Source: Microbacterium sp. Root166
GTDB lineage: Bacteria > Actinomycetota > Actinomycetes > Actinomycetales > Microbacteriaceae
Direction of reading: 5' to 3'
DNA length: 64,000 bases
NCBI RefSeq assembly: GCF_001427145.1
Contig: NZ_LMGL01000001.1
Span: 1,688,341 to 1,752,340, forward strand
In this document: positions 1 to 7,688 of the stretch, in pieces
How positions within the stretch are numbered: the stretch's first letter is position 1
Layout of the letters: each line of letters starts with the position of its first letter
Program-made: the position numbers and the translations under genes
Notes under the pieces: model-generated
What the model saw: only the letters and a program-made list of their open reading frames with translations
Database searches by the model: none
Told to the model about the DNA's origin: nothing

Positions 1-1
1 G

Positions 2-2044
2 GTGAAGGAGCACGAGGCCGACGCCTTCGGGCTCACCCCCGCGGCCACGCAGAGTCGTATCTCGAAGCTCAAGAACGAACTCGCGGATGCCGAGTCCTAC
101 GCCCGGTCGGCCAATATGAGCGACCCGGCCGAGCGGGTGTTCGTCGAGCTCTTCGCGGCCTACCAGCGCGAGCTGCAGCGCGCGAACGCCTTCGACTTCG
201 ACGACCTCATCGGGCAGACGGTGTTCCTGTTCCGGGCGTTCCCGCACGTCGCGGACGTCTACCGTCGCCGGTTCCGGCACATCCTGGTCGACGAGTACCA
301 GGACACCAACCACGCCCAGTACGCGCTCATCCACGAGCTGACCCGGCCGATCGGGTCCGACGCCGGACCCATCGCGTCGTCCGGCGGCATGATGATCTTC
401 GACGCCGACCCGGCCGAAGACCCTGACAAGGCCGGCGCATCGCTGACCGTCGTCGGCGACTCGGACCAGTCGATCTACGCCTTCCGCGGTGCCGACATCC
501 GCAACATCAGCGAGTTCGAGCGCGACTACCCCGGCGCGAAGGTCGTGCTGCTCGAGCAGAACTACCGCTCGACGCAGAACATCCTGTCGGCCGCGAACGC
601 CGTCATCAGCAACAACTTCGACCGCAAAGACAAGAAGCTGTGGACCGACGTCGGCGCCGGCGAGCAGATCGTCGGCTTCACCGGCTACTCGCAGCACGAC
701 GAGGCGCAGTTCGTCGCCGACGAGACCGAGCGGCTGCGCAAGGCCGGCATCGACTACTCGCAGATGGCCGTGTTCTACCGCACCAACTCGCAGTCGCGTG
801 CGCTGGAAGAGATCTTCATCCGCTCGGCGGTGCCCTACAAGATCATGGGCGGCACGAAGTTCTACGAGCGCGCCGAGATCAAGGACGCGCTGTCCTACCT
901 CGTCGCGGTCGCGAACCCGGCGGACGAGATGGCGATGCGACGCATCATCAACCGGCCGCGCCGCGGTATCGGCGACGTCACGATCGAGGCGATCGCCCGC
1001 TACGCCGTCGATCAGCAGATCACCTTCCGCGACGCGCTCGCGAACTCGTCGGCCCTGGGCGTCGGCCCCAAGATCCAGGCGGCCATCGCTCATCTCGACG
1101 CGGTGCTGGCCGAGGCATCCGCTCTCATGCTGCCCGCATCAGGCGAGCTCGCTCCTCCGACGGCGGTCGCCGAGGGACTGCAGCTGCTGCTGAACAAGAG
1201 CGGCTATTACGACGCGCTGCGGGCCAGCAAGGACGCGCAGGACGAGGCGCGCATCGAGAACCTCGACGAGCTCGTCGCGGTGGCGCGCGAGTTCACCCGC
1301 AACAACCCCGAGGGCACGGTGCTCGATTTCCTCACCGAGGTCGCGCTCGTCTCGGATGCCGACGACCTCGAGGATGCCTCGGGCTCGGTGTCGCTGATGA
1401 CGCTGCACACCGCGAAGGGCCTCGAGTACGACGCCGTCTTCGTCACGGGCGTCGAGGAAGACCTCATCCCGCACCGCATCTCGGCGAACGAGCCGGGCGG
1501 GCCGCAGGAGGAGCGCCGACTCTTCTACGTCGGCATCACCCGCGCGCGCAAGCGCCTCTACCTCTCGCTCGCCATGACGCGCGCGCAGTTCGGCGAGGTC
1601 ACGGTGGCAATGCCGAGCCGCTTCCTGCAGGAGATCCCGAGCGAGCTGCTCAACTGGCGCCAGTCGCCCGGCGACGTCAACTCGCGCGGCGGCACCCAGT
1701 CACGCGCGCTCAACGCCCGTCGCGGCTCGGGCTCCGGCTACGGCGGCTCGGGTGGCTCGGGCTTCGGCGGCTCGGGCAACCGCTACGGCGACGACCTGGT
1801 GCCGCTGCCGCGGCGCCAGCCGACCGGCTCGATCGACCGGTTCGCGAACAAGATCCCCGCGAAGGTCCGCGACAACGGCGACATGGAGCTGGCTCCGGGC
1901 GACCGCATCCGCCACGACGACTTCGGCGACGGCAAGGTCGATGCCGTGACCGGCGAGGGCGCCAAGCGCGTGGCCCACGTGCGGTTCGAGAAGGCAGGAC
2001 CGAAGAAGCTGCTCATCAAGATCGCGCCCATCGAGAAGCTCTAG
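2..2044 (+). CDS. pcrA: ATP-dependent DNA helicase PcrA/UvrD, 3' part (5' end outside window)
   Basis: Superfamily 1A 3'-5' DNA helicase acting in nucleotide excision repair and replication-fork maintenance. The visible 680 residues hold motif II DEYQDTN (about residues 97-103), motif III GDSDQSIYAFRGA (from about 152), the EQNYRST motif, motif V TLHTAKGLEYD (about 467) and motif VI RRLFYVGITRAR (about 504). A Ser/Gly-rich linker around 565-600 leads to a C-terminal Tudor-like domain (GDRIRHDDFGDGKV) typical of PcrA. The Walker A motif and N-terminus lie upstream of the window, so the first codon seen here is not the start. In mycobacteria the uvrD1/pcrA gene lies just upstream of sucC-sucD; here 22 kb separate them. 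The family assignment is secure; PcrA versus UvrD1 is only naming. Confidence 0.97.
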   Translation: MKEHEADAFGLTPAATQSRISKLKNELADAESYARSANMSDPAERVFVELFAAYQRELQRANAFDFDDLIGQTVFLFRAFPHVADVYRRRFRHILVDEYQDTNHAQYALIHELTRPIGSDAGPIASSGGMMIFDADPAEDPDKAGASLTVVGDSDQSIYAFRGADIRNISEFERDYPGAKVVLLEQNYRSTQNILSAANAVISNNFDRKDKKLWTDVGAGEQIVGFTGYSQHDEAQFVADETERLRKAGIDYSQMAVFYRTNSQSRALEEIFIRSAVPYKIMGGTKFYERAEIKDALSYLVAVANPADEMAMRRIINRPRRGIGDVTIEAIARYAVDQQITFRDALANSSALGVGPKIQAAIAHLDAVLAEASALMLPASGELAPPTAVAEGLQLLLNKSGYYDALRASKDAQDEARIENLDELVAVAREFTRNNPEGTVLDFLTEVALVSDADDLEDASGSVSLMTLHTAKGLEYDAVFVTGVEEDLIPHRISANEPGGPQEERRLFYVGITRARKRLYLSLAMTRAQFGEVTVAMPSRFLQEIPSELLNWRQSPGDVNSRGGTQSRALNARRGSGSGYGGSGGSGFGGSGNRYGDDLVPLPRRQPTGSIDRFANKIPAKVRDNGDMELAPGDRIRHDDFGDGKVDAVTGEGAKRVAHVRFEKAGPKKLLIKIAPIEKL

Positions 2045-2070
2045 CCCACGGAGCGCCGAGACGCCCGGGT

Positions 2071-2076
2071 TAGGCT
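2071..2076 (+). promoter_or_regulatory. -10 box TAGGCT of a probable leaderless gene
   Basis: TAGGCT lies 7 nt before the ATG at 2084 and no purine-rich ribosome binding site fits in the gap. The expected transcription start coincides with the start codon, which suggests a leaderless mRNA for the SseB-like gene. No good -35 box was seen. Confidence 0.5.
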
Positions 2077-2083
2077 CGGAACC

Positions 2084-3187
2084 ATGGCTCTCTTCTCCCG
2101 CCGGCCCAAGGACGCGTCCGGTTCGACCTCTCCGCAGCCCGCCGATCAGGCGACGGAGGATGCCGCGGCCGCCCCTGCCGGCGACGCTTCCGCCCAGACG
2201 CCGGGCGTCGAGACGGAGGCCGGCGCCGCTGAGGCCGGCACCGCGGCGGAGGAGGCGGCATCCGTCTCCATCTCGCTGTCCTCGTACGGGGGACTCGGCG
2301 CACCGGCTCCGCGACCGGCAGCGCCCCCCGTGGCGAAGCCGGCGATCCCCGCGCCCGTTCCGCGCACCTCGGTCGACGCCGCGACCCGCACGGCGCCGCC
2401 GCAGACGGAGACCGTGCCCGGACTGCGCGACAACGTGCTGGTGCGCGCTGCCCTGGCCAACGTCGGCGAGAGCGCCCCGCCTCAGGCACTCCTCGACGTC
2501 GCCCGGCAGATGCTGCAGGGTCACCTGTTCCTGCGCGTGAAGGGGGATGCGCGCACGCTGCTCGCCGAGGGCAAGGATCTTCCGCTCGGGATGGTGACGC
2601 TGGGGGAGCGGCGCTTCACCGTCGCGTACTCCAGCGGCGCTGCACTGCAGGCCGCGATCCGAGCGGACGGCGATGTCGAGACGTCGGCGATGGGCCAGCC
2701 CGTCCTGAGCGTCATCCGCCACGTGCTGGGCGGAGGCTTCGACGGGCTGATCATCGACCAGTCCTCGGCGCCCGCTCGTGCGGTGCTTCCCGCCGAGCTC
2801 CTCAAGCGCATGGTCGACAAGATCGACGAGCAGCTGACCATCAAGACGCTTCTGGCCGGCGAGCGCACGGCCGAGACGGCGCCCGCGGTGGTCAAGGCTC
2901 TGGCTACGGCGCCGCTGTGGATCGCGGTGGGCAAGCTCGCCGACGGGCGTCCCGGCATCGCCGAAGGCCGGTCGAAGGAGGGCGAGCGCTTCCTCGAGGT
3001 GTTCTCGCACCCGCTCGAGGTGGCCGTCCTTGGCCGTCCTGACCAGGCCGCGCCGTTGACCGCCGCCCAGCTCGCCGGCGCCATCGCCTCCGACGAGGGT
3101 CTGTCCGGCATCGTCATCGACCCGGCCGGGCCCTGGATCCGCCTCTCGCGCGAAGACCTCGCACCGCTGCTCTCCGCGACTTCCTGA
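2084..3187 (+). CDS. SseB-like domain protein with low-complexity N-terminus
   Basis: A 367-residue cytoplasmic protein. Residues 1 to about 110 are Ala/Pro/Glu-rich and probably disordered. The rest looks like two copies of an SseB N-terminal-type domain: the first spans about 120-260 (from VLVRAALANVGE to LKRMVDKID), the second about 270-360 (from APLWIAVGKL to LSREDLAPLL). Such proteins are widespread in actinobacteria and have no firm enzymatic role. SseB is named after enhanced serine sensitivity in E. coli, and that link should not be carried over. The ATG sits just after a TAGGCT box. The 39-nt gap to pcrA means the gene may also be read from the helicase transcript. Confidence 0.7.
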   Translation: MALFSRRPKDASGSTSPQPADQATEDAAAAPAGDASAQTPGVETEAGAAEAGTAAEEAASVSISLSSYGGLGAPAPRPAAPPVAKPAIPAPVPRTSVDAATRTAPPQTETVPGLRDNVLVRAALANVGESAPPQALLDVARQMLQGHLFLRVKGDARTLLAEGKDLPLGMVTLGERRFTVAYSSGAALQAAIRADGDVETSAMGQPVLSVIRHVLGGGFDGLIIDQSSAPARAVLPAELLKRMVDKIDEQLTIKTLLAGERTAETAPAVVKALATAPLWIAVGKLADGRPGIAEGRSKEGERFLEVFSHPLEVAVLGRPDQAAPLTAAQLAGAIASDEGLSGIVIDPAGPWIRLSREDLAPLLSATS

Positions 3188-3195
3188 TCGGGGTC

Positions 3196-3224
3196 TTGAC
3201 GGGAAGCGGCATCCGCTCTACCGT
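3196..3224 (+). promoter_or_regulatory. Promoter of the ArsR operon
   Basis: A -35 box TTGACG (3196-3201) and a -10 box TACCGT (3219-3224) are separated by 17 nt. They lie upstream of the ArsR gene, and the predicted transcription start falls inside the inverted repeat at 3227-3248. Confidence 0.6.
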
Positions 3225-3226
3225 TG

Positions 3227-3248
3227 TTATCAACATAAAGGTTGATAA
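3227..3248. promoter_or_regulatory. Probable ArsR autoregulatory operator (perfect inverted repeat)
   Basis: TTATCAAC (3227-3234) and GTTGATAA (3241-3248) form a perfect 8-bp inverted repeat with a 6-nt spacer. It covers the expected start of transcription and reaches the edge of the ribosome binding site. It is strikingly AT-rich for this genome. Its place directly before an ArsR-family gene makes it the likely site of autorepression. Confidence 0.7.
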
Positions 3249-3257
3249 AGGAGAAGG
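3247..3257 (+). promoter_or_regulatory. Ribosome binding site deciding the ArsR start
   Basis: The purine run AAAGGAGAAGG ends 3 nt before the ATG at 3261, with AGGAG at a normal distance. The in-frame TTG at 3258 would leave no spacing, so the ATG at 3261 is preferred. Confidence 0.6.
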
Positions 3258-3260
3258 TTG

Positions 3261-3641
3261 ATGAGCGACGCCGATGCGGCACTGGACAGGGCCTTCGCAG
3301 CGCTCGCGGATCCGGTCAGGCGGGCGATCGTGGCGCGCCTGAGTCGGGGCTCCGCGACGCTGGGAGAGCTGGCCGAGCCGTTCTCGATCTCGCTCCAGGC
3401 CGTGTCGAAGCACATCACCGTCCTCGAGGAGGCCGGTCTCGTCTGGCGCACGCGCGAGGCGCAGCGCAAGCCCGTGCACCTCGACCCTGCCGCGCTCGAG
3501 CGACTGACCGCCTGGATAGACCGCTACCGGCTCGATGCCGAACGGTCGTTCCGCCGGCTCGACGCCGTCCTCGCCGCTGCACCCCCACAGACCCCTCGCA
3601 AGAACACCACCACACCCCGTTCGAAGGAGAAGGAATCATGA
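3261..3641 (+). CDS. ArsR-family winged-helix transcriptional regulator
   Basis: A 126-residue regulator of the small ArsR type. The winged helix-turn-helix covers about residues 10-85 (ALADPVRRAIVARLS, then SISLQAVSKHITVLEEAGL). No Cys-rich metal-binding motif is visible, so it is probably not a metal sensor. It belongs to the subgroup usually paired with an AHSA1/SRPBCC gene. The stop overlaps the next start by ATGA, so the two are translationally coupled. The perfect inverted repeat in its promoter points to autoregulation; the inducer is unknown. Confidence 0.9.
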   Translation: MSDADAALDRAFAALADPVRRAIVARLSRGSATLGELAEPFSISLQAVSKHITVLEEAGLVWRTREAQRKPVHLDPAALERLTAWIDRYRLDAERSFRRLDAVLAAAPPQTPRKNTTTPRSKEKES

Positions 3642-4114
3642 GCAACCCGCTGGTCATCGACGCCGTGCCCGGCACCTCGTACGCCGACATCACGCGCGAG
3701 TTCGAGGCGCCCGTCGAGGCGCTGTTCCGCGCCCACGCCGATCCGGAGCTATTCGCGCAGTGGATCGGACCCGACAAGGAGCGCAGCACCACCACCGAGT
3801 GGGACTTCCGCAGCGGCGGGGGCTACCGCTTCGTGCAGAAGGATGCCGAGGGCGAGTACGCCTTCCGCGGCGTCTTCCACACGATCCGCGAGAACGAGCT
3901 GATCATCCAGACCTTCGAGTTCGAGGGCTGGCCCGACGAGGTCAGCATGGACACGATCCGCTTCGAGTCCCTTCCCGGCGGCCGTTCGCGCCTGGTCGAT
4001 CACAGCGTGTTCGGCAGCGCCGAGGTGCTCGAGAACATGATCGCCTCGGGCATGGAGCGCGGCATGCGCGAAGGCTACGAGAAGCTCGACCGGATGCTCG
4101 CCTCGGAGGTGTGA
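3638..4114 (+). CDS. SRPBCC / AHSA1-domain protein
   Basis: A 158-residue protein of the START-like SRPBCC superfamily, AHSA1 branch, predicted to form a helix-grip fold around a hydrophobic ligand pocket. Family signatures are the N-terminal ITREFEAPVEALFRAHADPE, the WIGP turn near residue 43, the GGGYRFV segment, and the C-terminal long helix after GMERGMREGYEKLD. It is coupled to the upstream ArsR gene by ATGA, a common pairing in actinobacteria whose ligand is generally unknown. It is followed after 1 nt by a reductase-like gene on the same transcript. No enzymatic function can be stated from the sequence. Confidence 0.9.
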   Translation: MSNPLVIDAVPGTSYADITREFEAPVEALFRAHADPELFAQWIGPDKERSTTTEWDFRSGGGYRFVQKDAEGEYAFRGVFHTIRENELIIQTFEFEGWPDEVSMDTIRFESLPGGRSRLVDHSVFGSAEVLENMIASGMERGMREGYEKLDRMLASEV

Positions 4115-4115
4115 C

Positions 4116-4712
4116 GTGGGCAAGGTCATCTGCTCCGCGTCCATGTCGCTCGACGGGTTCGTCGCTCACGACGACAACGATCCCGGTCGCCTGTTCGACT
4201 GGTACCAGGCGGGCGACGTCGAGATCGCCAATGCGGGCGACCTGCCTCCGTTCCACCTCGCTCCCGCCAGCGCCGAGTACTGGCGGGGATGGGTCGGCGA
4301 CCTCGGCTGCCTCGTCGTCGGCCGCGTGCTCTTCGACATCACGGACGGCTGGAGCGGACAGCATCCGCTCGACGTACCGTTCGTCGTGCTCACCCATGAG
4401 GCGCCGACGAACTGGGCGCACGCCCACACCGGCAACGCCCACTTCGTGACGGGGGGCATCGAGCAAGCCGTCGCGCGGGCGCAGGAGATCGCCGGCGACC
4501 GGAACGTCGGCGTCGCCGCCGGCACCATCGCCGGTCAGGCGTTGGCCGCGGGCCTCGTGGACGAGGTCGCCGTCGACCTGGTCCCGGTCGTGCTCGGCTC
4601 GGGCCACCGGTACTTCGCCGACATCGACCCCGCGGCCGTGCGCCTGGGCGACCCGACCGTGGTCATCCCGAGCACGCGCGTCACGCACATGCTGTTCCCC
4701 GTCGAGCGCTGA
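4116..4712 (+). CDS. Dihydrofolate reductase-like (RibD C-terminal domain) protein
   Basis: A 198-residue protein of the DHFR/RibD_C superfamily. The N-terminus KVICSASMSLDGFVA is the hallmark of this group. A VVGRVLFD segment, the FVTGGIEQAV NADPH-binding-like loop and the ELVPVVLG-like end (VDLVPVVLGSGHRYF) follow. Members are NADPH-dependent reductases of unassigned substrate and are commonly annotated as dihydrofolate reductase family proteins; a true folate or riboflavin role is unlikely. It starts with GTG 1 nt after the AHSA1 stop, making it the third gene of the ArsR operon. Confidence 0.88.
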   Translation: MGKVICSASMSLDGFVAHDDNDPGRLFDWYQAGDVEIANAGDLPPFHLAPASAEYWRGWVGDLGCLVVGRVLFDITDGWSGQHPLDVPFVVLTHEAPTNWAHAHTGNAHFVTGGIEQAVARAQEIAGDRNVGVAAGTIAGQALAAGLVDEVAVDLVPVVLGSGHRYFADIDPAAVRLGDPTVVIPSTRVTHMLFPVER

Positions 4713-4734
4713 GGCTCTGCGCCCGGCCCCGGCT

Positions 4735-4789
4735 CATCTGTGCGAGATCGACCTCCGGCGCCCCGTCGAAGGTCGATTCCGCGCAGATG
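4735..4789. repeat. Long imperfect intergenic inverted repeat
   Basis: Two 20-nt arms (4735-4754 and 4770-4789) match at 17 of 20 positions when one is reverse-complemented. Both outer ends read CATCTG and both inner parts read ATCGACCT. The loop is 15 nt. Two of the three mismatches would be G-U pairs in RNA. It lies between the ArsR operon and the LigD-like gene, 42 nt before the latter's -10 box. There is no T-run, so it is not an ordinary terminator. Confidence 0.75.
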
Positions 4790-4831
4790 GAGCGCGACAC
4801 CGAGGGGATGCGCGATGTCGGGCCGCCGCCC

Positions 4832-4837
4832 TAGGGT
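4832..4837 (+). promoter_or_regulatory. -10 box TAGGGT of a probable leaderless gene
   Basis: TAGGGT ends 6 nt before the ATG at 4844. Transcription would start at or within a base or two of the start codon. Confidence 0.55.
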
Positions 4838-4843
4838 CGAGGC

Positions 4844-5872
4844 ATGGCGTCGGAGCGCATCACGTTGACCATTCCCGGACCGGACGGCGACCGCGAGGTC
4901 GGGCTCTCCAGCCCGAATCGCGTGCTGTGGCCCGAGCTCGGCATCACCAAGCACGAGCTCGCCGAGTACATGCTCGCCGTGGCCGAGCCCTTCATCGCCG
5001 CCAACGGCGACAGGCCCGTCTCGCTCGAGCGCTTCCCCGAGGGCGTCGGCGGCGAGAGGTTCTACTCGAAGAACCCGCCCAAGGGAGCGCCCGGCTTCGT
5101 CGAGGCCCAGACCGTGACCTACAACAGCGGGCGGCGGCATCCGCAGCTCATCCTCACCGAGATCGCGACGGCCGTGTGGGCCGTTCAGATGAACACGATC
5201 GTGTTCCACCCCTGGGCGTCGCTGACGGCGAACGTCGACAACCCCGTCGAGCTGCGCATCGACCTCGACCCGCAGCCCGGAACGGACTTCGCGGATGCCG
5301 CGGCCGTCGCGCCGGCGCTGCGCGAGGTGCTCGCCGAGGCGGGGCTGACGGCGTTCCTCAAGACCAGCGGCAATCGTGGCATCCACGTCTTCTGCCCCAT
5401 CGAGCCGACGCACGAGTTCCTCGACGTGAGGCACGCGGTGATCGCCGCCGGGCGCGAGCTCGAGCGGCGCCTGCCCGACAAGGTGACGATGAACTGGTGG
5501 AAGGAGGAGCGCGGCGAGCGCATCTTCATCGACTTCAATCAGGCCAATCGCGACCGCACGATGGCCGGCGCCTACAGCCCCCGCGCCCTCCCCGGAGCAA
5601 CGGTGTCCACTCCGCTGGAGTGGGAAGAGCTGGCGGATGCCGATCCCGCCGCATTCACGATCCGCACGGTGCCGCAGCGTCTGGCCGACACCGGCGACCC
5701 CTGGAGCGACCTGCTCGCGAAGCCGGGCCGCATCGACACGCTGCTCGAGTGGTGGCAGCGCGACCTCGACGCCGGCCTCGGCGAGCTGCCGTTCCCGCCC
5801 GACTTCCCGAAGATGCCGGGCGAGCCGCCGCGCGTGCAGCCCAGCCGCAAGAACGCCGAGAACTGGGACTGA
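4844..5872 (+). CDS. ligD-pol: LigD-type primase-polymerase (NHEJ polymerase domain protein)
   Basis: A stand-alone 342-residue protein of the archaeo-eukaryotic primase-polymerase family that forms the polymerase module of LigD. It would add nucleotides at broken DNA ends in non-homologous end joining. The catalytic acidic residues are visible as D140 and D142 in DLDP and D230 in IFIDFNQANRDRT. The nucleotide-binding SGNRGIH segment is at about 175-181, and the NPPKGAPGF segment conserved near the N-terminus is present. No ligase or nuclease domain is fused. A separate ATP-dependent ligase lies 633 nt downstream on the other strand. No Ku gene is in the window. The symbol is descriptive only. 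Confidence 0.92.
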   Translation: MASERITLTIPGPDGDREVGLSSPNRVLWPELGITKHELAEYMLAVAEPFIAANGDRPVSLERFPEGVGGERFYSKNPPKGAPGFVEAQTVTYNSGRRHPQLILTEIATAVWAVQMNTIVFHPWASLTANVDNPVELRIDLDPQPGTDFADAAAVAPALREVLAEAGLTAFLKTSGNRGIHVFCPIEPTHEFLDVRHAVIAAGRELERRLPDKVTMNWWKEERGERIFIDFNQANRDRTMAGAYSPRALPGATVSTPLEWEELADADPAAFTIRTVPQRLADTGDPWSDLLAKPGRIDTLLEWWQRDLDAGLGELPFPPDFPKMPGEPPRVQPSRKNAENWD

Positions 5873-5887
5873 GGACGGCGAGGCCCG

Positions 5888-6388
5888 ATGACCGATCGTC
5901 CCGGTCTGCTCGACCGAGTGACCGCGCGACTGCTGCGGGTGCGGTGGCTGATGCGGATGCCGATCCCGCTGTATCGCGCGAGCCTGGGCTGGCTGTTCGG
6001 CAGCCGTCTGATCATGATCGAGCATCGCGGCCGCAAGACCGGAGAGCGCCGATTCGTCGTCGTCGAGGTCATCGGGTTCGAGCGCAACGCCGTGCGTGTG
6101 GCGAGCGGCTTCGGTCGCGGATCGCAGTGGTACCGCAACATCGAGGCCAACGGCGTCGCCTTCATCAGCGTGGGGCGTTTCCGCCGGGTGCGCGCGCGGG
6201 CACGCCTGCTCGATGCAGGGGAGTCCGCCGTGGCGCTCGCCGAGTACGCGCGGCGGCACCCGTCGGCATGGCGGCACCTGCACGCGGCGATGGATGTCGC
6301 CCAGGGCGGCGAGGCCGACATCCCGGTCATCGAGTTCGGCCCGCCGCACGTCCAGCCCAGCCTCATCGATTCCGAGGACTGGGGCTGA
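5888..6388 (+). CDS. DUF385 / deazaflavin (F420)-dependent nitroreductase-family protein
   Basis: A 166-residue protein of the Ddn-like split-barrel family. The motif IEHRGRKTGERRFVVVEV (about 40-57) is the family core, where a G-RKTG-R stretch contacts the cofactor phosphate. The segment SQWYRNIEANG (about 81-91) also matches. Some members reduce substrates with coenzyme F420, while others bind different cofactors, so the substrate and even the cofactor are uncertain. It starts 15 nt after the polymerase gene on the same strand, so it is probably cotranscribed, and is convergent with the DNA ligase. Confidence 0.82.
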   Translation: MTDRPGLLDRVTARLLRVRWLMRMPIPLYRASLGWLFGSRLIMIEHRGRKTGERRFVVVEVIGFERNAVRVASGFGRGSQWYRNIEANGVAFISVGRFRRVRARARLLDAGESAVALAEYARRHPSAWRHLHAAMDVAQGGEADIPVIEFGPPHVQPSLIDSEDWG

Positions 6389-6445
6389 GCCGCGCGTCGG
6401 CGTTCGTCTCCATGCGATCGCTCAGAGGGATCAAGACCGTGAACC

Positions 6446-6485
6446 GGTCGTTGAGCGAGGGAGCGGAGCGACCGAGACGAAACGC
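6446..6485. repeat. Possible dispersed intergenic element (TTGAGCGAG...GAGACGAAACG type)
   Basis: This stretch reads like the short GTTGAGCGAG-GAGCGGAGCGA-CGAGACGAAACG elements often scattered between genes in Microbacteriaceae. Only one copy was noticed here, so calling it a repeat relies on general knowledge of these genomes. Confidence 0.4.
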
Positions 6486-6488
6486 CCC

Positions 6489-6515
6489 CCTGGACTGAGC
6501 CGCGCTCAGTCCAGG
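6489..6515. terminator. Bidirectional hairpin between convergent genes
   Basis: CCTGGACTGAGC (6489-6500) and GCTCAGTCCAGG (6504-6515) form a perfect 12-bp stem with a 3-nt loop. It lies between the DUF385 gene and the convergent ligase and includes the ligase stop codon. No T-run follows on either strand, so termination may be weak or the hairpin may mainly protect 3' ends. Confidence 0.6.
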
Positions 6516-7552
6516 ACGTCGCCGAGGTCGTAGGCCGAGACGGTCTCGAGCTGGTCGTACGTGCACGACCGGGGGTCGCGGTCGGGCCGCCAGCGCTCGA
6601 ACTGCACAGTGTGGCGGAACCGCCAGCCCTCGAGCTGGTCGTAGCGCACCTCGAGCACCCGCTCCGGGCGGAGGTGCACGAAGGACGAGTCGCGGTCGGG
6701 AGCCGAAAAGCGCGACTTCTCGCCCTCGCTCTTCATCGCCGCGCCCGCGTCGTCGCGCTCGACCAGCGGAGCGACCTCGTCGATGAGCTCGAGCCTGCGG
6801 GCGTTGCTCCACGCGGCGACACCGCCGACCGGGTACAGCGTGCCGTCGTCGTTGTACAGGCCGACCAGGAGCGAACCGACGCCCTGGCCCGACTTGTGGA
6901 TCCGGTAGCCCATCGCGACCACGTCGGCGGTGCGGGCGTGCTTGATCTTGAACATCGCGCGCTTGTTCGGCGCGTACGGCTGGGCGAGCGGCTTGGCGAT
7001 GACGCCGTCGAGCCCTGCCCCCTCGAACTCGGCGAGCCAGCGCGTCGCGCGTTCGGGGTCGTCCGTGGTGCGGGTGACGTGCACCGGATGCGGCACGCCG
7101 CCCAGCAGGTCGACGAGCTCGGCCCGGCGGACCTCGAACGGCTCGGGCTGCAGATCGCGCTCGCCGCGGGCGAGCAGGTCGAAGGCGATGAGCATCGCCG
7201 GCGTCGTCTCGGAGAGCATCTTCACGCGCGAGGCCGCCGGATGGATGCGCTGCGAGAGTGACTCCCAGTCGAGCCGCTGCGCCCCGGGCTCGCCCTTGGG
7301 CACGACGATCTCGCCGTCGATGAGACACGGCTCGGGCAGGATCCGCGCGAACGCCTCGACCAGCTCGGGGAAGTATCGCGTCAGCGGCTTGGCGCCGCGG
7401 CTGCCGATCTCGACGTTCTCGCCGTCCCACGACACCAGCGCCCGGAAGCCGTCCCACTTCGGCTCGAAGCTCAGCCCGCCGGGCGTCTTCGCGGGGTCCG
7501 GCACCTGGGGGACGGACTTCGCGAGCATCGGTGCCGGGATCTCATAGGCCAT
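6506..7552 (-). CDS. ATP-dependent DNA ligase (LigC/LigD ligase type)
   Basis: A 348-residue ATP-dependent DNA ligase without extra domains, close in form to LigC or to the ligase module of LigD. The adenylated lysine is K32 in EPKWDGFR (motif I). ELVEAFARIL and DGEIVVPKG (motif III region), GLDGVIAKP (motif IV), and FKIKHARTADVVAMGYR (motif V) follow, ending in a C-terminal OB domain. The ATG at 7552 (MAYEIP) is preferred because AGGATGG lies at a suitable distance upstream; an ATG at 7561 is possible. With the convergent polymerase gene it could make a two-part end-joining set. An alternative role is in stationary-phase base excision repair, as reported for LigC. Confidence 0.92.
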   Translation of the reverse strand: MAYEIPAPMLAKSVPQVPDPAKTPGGLSFEPKWDGFRALVSWDGENVEIGSRGAKPLTRYFPELVEAFARILPEPCLIDGEIVVPKGEPGAQRLDWESLSQRIHPAASRVKMLSETTPAMLIAFDLLARGERDLQPEPFEVRRAELVDLLGGVPHPVHVTRTTDDPERATRWLAEFEGAGLDGVIAKPLAQPYAPNKRAMFKIKHARTADVVAMGYRIHKSGQGVGSLLVGLYNDDGTLYPVGGVAAWSNARRLELIDEVAPLVERDDAGAAMKSEGEKSRFSAPDRDSSFVHLRPERVLEVRYDQLEGWRFRHTVQFERWRPDRDPRSCTYDQLETVSAYDLGDVLD

Positions 7553-7688
7553 GCGCACCATCCTGCCCTGGACCGCCGACGCCGGACAGCGGCATCCGCT
7601 CGCCTTTGGGGCGCCGAAGGTCCGAGACACGCCGGAACCGTCGGCGCGTCGTGTCGTGAAGACGCCCCGAACCCGTGAGGTCCGGCGG

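Noticed and set aside
7553..7630. Longer start for the DNA ligase
   Set aside because: The extra residues do not fit the family, and the ATG at 7552 has a usable ribosome binding site.
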